Positions 6,853 to 10,941 of a stretch of 10,941 nt of DNA are shown piece after piece (within the stretch, counting starts at the first letter, position 1; each line of letters begins with the position of its first letter). This DNA comes from Gammaproteobacteria bacterium (GTDB taxonomy: Bacteria; Pseudomonadota; Gammaproteobacteria; UBA4575), in the NCBI GenBank assembly GCA_028281205.1, contig JANQKJ010000063.1:1-10941 (forward strand), in the 5' to 3' direction. The notes under the pieces are model-generated. The model saw only the letters and a list, made by a program, of their open reading frames with translations. It ran no database searches and had not been told where the DNA came from. The position numbers and the translations under genes are program-made.

Positions 6853-7698
6853 ATGAAAATTTTTTCCGCATGCGAAGCAATTCGTGACCATATCAGTCAA
6901 TGCAAATCAGCACATGAAAGCGTTGCTCTTGTACCAACTATGGGTAACCTGCATGACGGACACACTTCATTAATCGAACTGGCAAAAACTAAAGCCACAA
7001 AAGTCATTGTTTCAATTTTTATTAATCCTACTCAGTTTAATCAGACCAGCGATTATGAGCGCTATCCGCGCACACTAAATGACGATCTAGAAAAAATACG
7101 TCAACTCAACATCGATGCAATTTTTACCCCCGAATTAGATGAGCTTTACCCCCAAGGTACTACTCACACACCTAGAATTAGTGTCCCGCAATTAGCAGAG
7201 TCACTCGAAGGCCAATTTCGACCTGGTCATTTCGATGGCGTATGCACAGTCGTGTGCAAGTTATTCAATATCATTGTGCCCGACGTTGCCGTTTTTGGTG
7301 CTAAAGATTATCAACAACTACTTATCATTAAACGCATGACCCAGGACCTGAATTTCAACATCGATATTATTTGCGGAGCTACTCAACGTGAAGCAGATGG
7401 TCTTGCAATGAGTTCACGCAACACACACTTAAGTCACACACAGCGCAGCCTAGCCCCTAAGCTCTTCAGCGCACTTCAACAAACAAAAGATCAATTTTCA
7501 TCCAACGACATTAAAACACTGGAAGAAAAAGGTGCAGCAATGCTGGAAAAATATGGCTTTCGTGTCGAATACTTTAGTATCCTAGATGCTGAAAATTTAC
7601 AGCCAATCACGCAAGGCACTGATAATGCTGTGGTTTTAGTAGCCGCTTGGCTAGGGAGTACACGCTTGATAGACAATCTGCTTTTCCCAATGCCTTAA
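6853..7698 (+). CDS. panC: Pantothenate synthetase PanC
   Basis: PanC joins D-pantoate and beta-alanine using ATP through a pantoyl-adenylate. The 281-residue length is normal. The nucleotidyltransferase signature PTMGNLHDGH (28-37) holds the two ATP-binding histidines H34 and H37. FINPTQF (56-62), LEGQFRPGHFDGV (118-130), FGAKDYQQL (148-156), READGLAMSSRN (179-190) and GSTRLIDN near the C-terminus complete the active site. It lies 20 bases after panB. The panD gene (aspartate decarboxylase, source of beta-alanine), which I recall following panC in Pseudomonas, is not found here or elsewhere in the window. The next gene is a 34-codon ORF. Confidence 0.97.
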   Translation: MKIFSACEAIRDHISQCKSAHESVALVPTMGNLHDGHTSLIELAKTKATKVIVSIFINPTQFNQTSDYERYPRTLNDDLEKIRQLNIDAIFTPELDELYPQGTTHTPRISVPQLAESLEGQFRPGHFDGVCTVVCKLFNIIVPDVAVFGAKDYQQLLIIKRMTQDLNFNIDIICGATQREADGLAMSSRNTHLSHTQRSLAPKLFSALQQTKDQFSSNDIKTLEEKGAAMLEKYGFRVEYFSILDAENLQPITQGTDNAVVLVAAWLGSTRLIDNLLFPMP

Positions 7699-7745
7699 TT
7701 GTGTATACTATTCTGCAATTGAATTAGTTAGTAATTACTCAACAC

Positions 7746-7751
7746 AAGGAG
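7746..7751 (+). promoter_or_regulatory. Strong ribosome binding site of the microprotein ORF
   Basis: AAGGAG stands eight bases before the ATG at 7760. It is as good as the glnK site and far better than any site ahead of folK, panB or panC. It is the main evidence that the short ORF is translated. Confidence 0.7.
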
Positions 7752-7759
7752 AACTTACA

Positions 7760-7864
7760 ATGGCATGGGTTGCAGTTAGCTGTGTAGTACTTGCATTTGT
7801 AATTAGTATAGCCGCACAAATTAATCTTTTTTCTCATATGAAAAACGGCACTATTTACCGATAA
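7760..7864 (+). CDS. Small predicted membrane protein, 34 residues, unknown function
   Basis: This short ORF begins MAWVAVSCVVLAFVISIAAQ and ends HMKNGTIYR. Residues 2-19 form one uninterrupted hydrophobic segment, long enough for a single membrane helix. A polar tail with Lys28 and Arg34 follows, so the N-terminus is probably outside and the C-terminus in the cytoplasm. Two things support translation: AAGGAG eight bases before the ATG, and a strong intrinsic terminator starting 16 bases after the stop. It lies 61 bases after panC, where Pseudomonas has panD, but at 34 residues with no decarboxylase features it is not PanD or a remnant of it. A TATACT at 7704-7709 could be a -10 of its own, though no good -35 is seen. 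A perfect palindrome AGTAATTACT lies at 7730-7739. I do not recognise a family. Confidence 0.6.
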   Translation: MAWVAVSCVVLAFVISIAAQINLFSHMKNGTIYR

Positions 7865-7880
7865 GTCGGACGCATTTCAC

Positions 7881-7913
7881 AAAAAAAGCGGGCTTTGACA
7901 GCCCGTTTTTTTT
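7881..7913 (+). terminator. Intrinsic terminator after the pan/microprotein run
   Basis: A 6-bp stem CGGGCT/AGCCCG (7889-7894 with 7900-7905) has a TTGAC loop and eight T at 7906-7913. Seven A (7881-7887) lie before the stem and can extend it by A-U pairs, giving some bidirectional capacity. It ends the run that began at pcnB. Confidence 0.92.
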
Positions 7914-7957
7914 GCCTGAAGATTTTTTTAAAATAAACTTCAACATGCACTTATAAA

Positions 7958-7985
7958 TTAACATTCCAGCATCATTTAGTATGAT
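7958..7985 (+). promoter_or_regulatory. Candidate sigma-70 promoter of pgi
   Basis: TTAACA (7958-7963) and TATGAT (7980-7985) each match five of six consensus bases with a 16-base spacer. The predicted transcript start is near 7992, leaving a leader of about 70 bases without a Shine-Dalgarno site. A second -10-like TATTAT at 8053-8058 ends six bases before the pgi ATG and has no good -35. Which one is used cannot be told from sequence. Confidence 0.42.
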
Positions 7986-8064
7986 TCACTACTAGTCCGA
8001 CAAACGGCATACGATAACTACAACATGGCGCTCAATTATTCATAAATCCTAGTATTATCCCTGC

Positions 8065-9672
8065 ATGATCGCTCCCCATTGGAAAAAACTCGTTAACCAT
8101 GCCTCCCTCATGCGTGATGTGGAGATGCGTCAACTATTTGCAGAAGACCCAAAGCGATTCAGTAAATTCTCCATTCAATCCAATCCAATCTTAGTCGACT
8201 TTTCAAAGAATAGAATCATCGAGCAAACGCTTGCACTTTTATTCAAGCTTGCAGAGGCAGCTGAAGTAGAAAAATGGCGCGATAAAATGTTTGCAGGCGA
8301 AATAATCAACAACACCGAACAACGTTCGGTTTTACATACAGCATTACGCAGCCCTATCACTACTCATGTGAGTAAAGAAGTTGACCTTGAACTGGAACGC
8401 ATGGAACGTCTATGTAACAGGTTACACCATGGACAATGGCTAAGTTATAAAGACACACCACTAAAAGAAGTTGTTGTTATTGGTATCGGTGGTTCTTATC
8501 TTGGCCCCAAACTTGCCAGCGAAGCTTTGACTCAATTTACACAAAAAAATATTAACGTTCATTTCGTTTCAAATGTAGATGCCCACTTGTTAGACGAAGT
8601 GCTTAATAAAGTGGCTCCTGAAGATACATTGTTTGTCGTCATATCAAAAAGCTTTGCTACTCAGGAAACTACCGCAAACGCAGAAACTGCTGCACAGTGG
8701 CTACGTGAAAAAAGCGGTATACGCCGCTCTGTGCGCAAACAGTTTGTAGCCATCACTTCCAACTCGGCAGCAGCAAAATCATTTGGTATTGATTCCGACC
8801 ATATTCTAGGTATGTGGGATTGGGTTGGCGGGCGCTACTCCTTATGGAGCACAGTTGGTTTTCCATTGGCACTACAAATAGGTATGCAAAATTTTCGCGG
8901 CTTACTTACCGGTGCTTACGCCATGGATAAACACTTTCAAACAGCTCCTTTAGACCAGAACTTGCCTGTAATCATGGGATTAATAGGTATCTGGTACATC
9001 AATTTTTTAAACATGCGTGACCATGCAGTGCTACCTTATGATCACCGCTTACGTAGCCTGCCCGGTTATTTGCAACAGTTGGATATGGAAAGCAATGGTA
9101 AAAGCGTCACTCGTGAAGGAAATCGAACGGGCTATAGCACCGGCCCAATCATTTTTGGTGAAGCGGGCACTAATGGCCAACATGCATTCCATCAACTATT
9201 ACATCAGGGCGTCCCGATTGTGCCATGCGACTTTATTGGTTTTTGCAAACCTGCCCATGAGCATAAACAACACCATGATATTTTGTTAGCTAATATGTTA
9301 GCGCAGTCACAGGCCATGATGATGGGCAGATCCAAGAAAGAAACCATCGAGTTGTTAGCCAGTCAAAATATCACTGGCAAAATGGTCAAGGATCTTGCCC
9401 CCCATATGACATTCCCAGGCAACCGTCCAAGCAACACGATTATGTGTGAGTCGCTTACACCAATGACACTCGGCGCTATTCTTGCTCTTTATGAACACAA
9501 AGTATTTGTACAAGGCATTATCTGGAATATTAATTCATTCGATCAAATGGGCGTTGAATTGGGCAAGACATTAACCAATAAAATCTTACCCGCACTACAA
9601 AATGATAAACAACTTTCCAGTGCCGACTGCTCAACCCAATCACTAATCGACTACATTCGCAAATCCAGCTAA
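8065..9672 (+). CDS. pgi: Glucose-6-phosphate isomerase Pgi
   Basis: Pgi interconverts glucose 6-phosphate and fructose 6-phosphate in the cytoplasm, serving glycolysis and gluconeogenesis. The 535-residue protein is slightly shorter than E. coli Pgi (549). It has two SIS sugar-phosphate domains with IGIGGSYLGP (139-148), the phosphate loop SKSFATQET (194-202) and WDWVGGRYSLWS (251-262). The catalytic residues E342 (MESNGK), H373 (GQH) and K501 (GVELGK) have exactly the spacing (31 and 128) of E. coli E355, H386 and K514. The start is the first ATG of the frame and matches the family N-terminus, but no Shine-Dalgarno site precedes it. The neighbourhood panBC-pgi resembles Pseudomonas, where acetyl-CoA synthetase follows; here a methyltransferase follows 18 bases later. 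Confidence 0.97.
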   Translation: MIAPHWKKLVNHASLMRDVEMRQLFAEDPKRFSKFSIQSNPILVDFSKNRIIEQTLALLFKLAEAAEVEKWRDKMFAGEIINNTEQRSVLHTALRSPITTHVSKEVDLELERMERLCNRLHHGQWLSYKDTPLKEVVVIGIGGSYLGPKLASEALTQFTQKNINVHFVSNVDAHLLDEVLNKVAPEDTLFVVISKSFATQETTANAETAAQWLREKSGIRRSVRKQFVAITSNSAAAKSFGIDSDHILGMWDWVGGRYSLWSTVGFPLALQIGMQNFRGLLTGAYAMDKHFQTAPLDQNLPVIMGLIGIWYINFLNMRDHAVLPYDHRLRSLPGYLQQLDMESNGKSVTREGNRTGYSTGPIIFGEAGTNGQHAFHQLLHQGVPIVPCDFIGFCKPAHEHKQHHDILLANMLAQSQAMMMGRSKKETIELLASQNITGKMVKDLAPHMTFPGNRPSNTIMCESLTPMTLGAILALYEHKVFVQGIIWNINSFDQMGVELGKTLTNKILPALQNDKQLSSADCSTQSLIDYIRKSS

Positions 9673-9690
9673 CCACTTTGCTTCCATTAC

Positions 9691-10281
9691 ATGGCAAACA
9701 AACCTTTCGCGCAAGCGGCAGAACAAAACCAGGACGATATCTTACTTGTACTTCAAGGTGCTTTTAAGCAAGCAACAAAAGTGCTAGAAGTTGGCAGTGG
9801 CACAGGTCAACATGCAGTTCATTTTGCAAAACACCTAACTCATTTAAGCTGGCAGCCTAGTGATAAAAAAAACATGCTGGAAGGTATTCAGTTATGGGTC
9901 AATGACGCAGCATTACCGAATTTATCTGCACCAATTGAACTCGACGTAAATCTTAGCTGGCCAACAGATACTTATGACGCAGCATATGCCGCCAATGTAA
10001 TTCACATTATGCATTGGCAAGATATTAAAGCGCTATTCGCAGGTTTAGGCACTACTCTCACTGATGACGCAACAGTATGTATTTATGGCCCATTCAATAT
10101 AAATGGCCATTACACTAGCGCAAGCAATCAAAGCTTTGATGATTGGTTAAAACATAGAGACCCTGAGTCAGGGTTAAAAGATAAGGCTGAATTAGATCAC
10201 TTAGCAATAAAGAATGGTCTACAACCTGGGCCAAGCTGGGATATGCCTGCTAATAACAAAATACTCTCTTGGAAAAAGTAA
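9691..10281 (+). CDS. DUF938-family SAM-dependent methyltransferase-like protein
   Basis: This 196-residue protein has a class I methyltransferase fold of the DUF938 family; substrate unknown. Motif I is LEVGSGTGQHAVHFA (32-46). It is followed by the family-typical WQPSD (54-58), LPNLSAPIELDV (75-86), AANVIHIMHW (100-109), YGPF (132-135), and a C-terminal DMPANN (184-189). The N-terminal FAQAAEQNQDDIL is also characteristic. It starts 18 bases after pgi on the same strand and is probably cotranscribed, with no Shine-Dalgarno site. It ends one base from the stop of the convergent ydbL. The fold is clear. Methyl transfer is inferred from the family, and no member's substrate is known to me. Confidence 0.85.
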   Translation: MANKPFAQAAEQNQDDILLVLQGAFKQATKVLEVGSGTGQHAVHFAKHLTHLSWQPSDKKNMLEGIQLWVNDAALPNLSAPIELDVNLSWPTDTYDAAYAANVIHIMHWQDIKALFAGLGTTLTDDATVCIYGPFNINGHYTSASNQSFDDWLKHRDPESGLKDKAELDHLAIKNGLQPGPSWDMPANNKILSWKK

Positions 10282-10282
10282 T

Positions 10283-10612
10283 TTACTTCTTTCTCCAGCC
10301 AGTGGCTGTTTGAATATAATTACCAGGCTGAGTTTTCTCAATCGCTTTTTTACCAGCAAGTAACTCAACTGTCTCGAGGCTGGTGCTATTCTGACTGGCA
10401 ATTGATTGGTATTTGGCTTTACGCTTTGCGTTGACATCATTTACCAGCGCTCTCACTTCAGCAGAGGCATCAGATGAAACAACACCCAAGTAACCGTTAA
10501 GCTGTTCACCAACAAGACCTTGACCCTTCACTTGCTGCAAATCCCCAGCAAAAACACATGCAGAGTTAAAAGCAATCAAGCATACAAACAATATTTTCAA
10601 TAATTTAGTCAT
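10283..10612 (-). CDS. ydbL: YdbL-like periplasmic protein (DUF1318)
   Basis: This is a secreted protein of 109 residues. Residues 1-22 are a signal peptide ending VFA|GD. The mature part has VKGQGLVGEQLNGYLG (28-43), ALVNDVNAKRKAKYQSIA (55-72), VELLAGKKAIEKT (82-94) and GNYIQ..GWRKK at the end, the usual layout of the YdbL/DUF1318 family. In E. coli, YdbL works with the lipoprotein YnbE and the AsmA-like YdbH, and is thought to keep YnbE from self-polymerising in the periplasm. An ATG at 10630 overlaps the ynbE stop (TAATG), but the ATG at 10612 is preferred: GGAG lies nine bases before it and it gives a clean signal peptide. Cys19 falls in NSAC, a poor lipobox, so lipidation is unlikely. 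Confidence 0.88.
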   Translation of the reverse strand: MTKLLKILFVCLIAFNSACVFAGDLQQVKGQGLVGEQLNGYLGVVSSDASAEVRALVNDVNAKRKAKYQSIASQNSTSLETVELLAGKKAIEKTQPGNYIQTATGWRKK

Positions 10613-10621
10613 AGCTTTCTT

Positions 10622-10625
10622 CTCC
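10622..10625 (-). promoter_or_regulatory. ydbL ribosome binding site that decides its start
   Basis: GGAG on the minus strand lies nine bases before the ATG at 10612 and inside the reading frame of the alternative ATG at 10630. It therefore favours the shorter protein. Confidence 0.6.
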
Positions 10626-10629
10626 ACCA

Positions 10630-10821
10630 TTAGAATAAACCACTATCTTCTGAGAACACATCATCAAGCTCTTTATCAACTTTAATACGCACTTCGTGTT
10701 CGATTTTAATATTCATATTAATAGTGATTGGCTCTTCAGGCGCCTTTACTTCTACTGTTGGATTACATGCCGTAACAAACAAAACAGCTATTAACAGTGT
10801 GCATGTATAATATTTATGCAT
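10630..10821 (-). CDS. ynbE: YnbE-like outer-membrane lipoprotein
   Basis: This 63-residue lipoprotein has a hydrophobic signal (TLLIAVLF) and a lipobox VTAC, giving lipidated Cys19 with Asn at +2, which favours outer-membrane sorting. The mature part carries APEEPITINMNIKIEHEVRI (27-46) and a short acidic C-terminus ending SGLF, very like E. coli YnbE, which is about the same length. In E. coli, YnbE pairs by beta-strand addition with the C-terminal end of YdbH to form an inner-to-outer-membrane bridge for phospholipids, redundant with TamB and YhdP. The stop overlaps a potential ydbL ATG by one base. A GAAG lies six bases before the start. ydbH should lie upstream, to the right. Confidence 0.9.
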   Translation of the reverse strand: MHKYYTCTLLIAVLFVTACNPTVEVKAPEEPITINMNIKIEHEVRIKVDKELDDVFSEDSGLF

Positions 10822-10876
10822 ATATCTTCACCATTGATATTAACCTTTGGGCAAACACACAATAACAAAGTTCACA

Positions 10877-10941
10877 TTATTGACTGCCAGGTTTTGAAAT
10901 CTTACTCGCCGACTCTCCTTGAGGAGAACTCACCTGTTCCA
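10877..10941 (-). CDS. Possible C-terminal tail of ydbH (partial)
   Basis: One minus-strand frame is open from the right edge and stops with TAA at 10879-10877, 55 bases before ynbE. Its visible residues read EQVSSPQGESASKISKPGSQ. ydbH is expected immediately upstream of ynbE by synteny. These residues are not a motif I recognise, and a second minus frame is also open from the edge to a TAA at about 10902, so both the frame and the identity are inferred from position only. Confidence 0.3.
   Translation of the reverse strand, partial: EQVSSPQGESASKISKPGSQ

Noticed and set aside
7760..7864. The 34-codon ORF as a remnant of panD
   Set aside because: It shows no PanD feature such as the Gly-Ser cleavage site, is hydrophobic throughout its first half, and has a fresh ribosome site and clean stop.
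8025..8045. Six-codon upstream ORF (ATG to TAA, MALNYS) in the pgi leader
   Set aside because: It has no ribosome site, no regulatory amino-acid run and no paired attenuator hairpins. A six-codon frame is expected by chance.
10283..10630. ATG at 10630 as the ydbL start
   Set aside because: The GGAG at 10625-10622 would fall inside the gene, and six extra residues would precede an otherwise standard signal peptide. The overlap TAATG makes it possible but less likely.
1..10941. Mobile elements, CRISPR, tRNA, prophage or defence genes
   Set aside because: No direct-repeat array, terminal inverted repeats with a transposase, cloverleaf or integrase was seen. Almost every base is assigned to housekeeping genes with similar composition.

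Overview
The window is an AT-rich, tightly packed stretch of bacterial chromosome. Gene content and order point to a gammaproteobacterium outside the Enterobacterales. The cmoA-cmoB pair, glnK-amtB, the pcnB-folK-panB-panC-pgi run (an order I recall from Pseudomonas, there with panD between panC and pgi) and the ydbL/ynbE pair are all typical of that class. There is no rRNA, tRNA, CRISPR array, insertion sequence or phage gene. I cannot name the genus from sequence alone.

Layout. Bases 1-1746 hold cmoA and cmoB, joined by an ATGA stop/start overlap. They make the cmo5U34 wobble modification of tRNA, and a possible upstream gene tail overlaps the cmoA start in the same way. Bases 1747-1865 are a regulatory gap with a dyad matching the NtrC-site pattern. 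It precedes glnK and amtB (1866-3514), the PII signal protein and the ammonium channel it gates, which end at a strong intrinsic terminator. Bases 3600-7864 form a rightward run: pcnB (RNA polyadenylation), folK (folate), a deoxynucleoside kinase, panB and panC (pantothenate), then an unannotated 34-codon membrane microprotein with the best ribosome site of the run, closed by a second strong terminator. After a 200-base gap come pgi (glycolysis) and a DUF938 methyltransferase. Converging on these from the right are ydbL and ynbE on the minus strand. They are partners of the AsmA-like YdbH in the envelope phospholipid-transport bridge, and ydbH is expected just past the right edge.

Most of the content is housekeeping, and I see no novel defence, mobile or biosynthetic system. 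The points most worth a second look are: the 34-aa microprotein standing where panD is expected; the GTG-started pcnB, whose start codon lies at the predicted transcription start (possible leaderless mRNA), with a weaker parallel at pgi; the split between genes with clear Shine-Dalgarno sites (glnK, amtB, the microprotein, ydbL) and many with none; and an NtrC-like site without a convincing sigma-54 -12 element.
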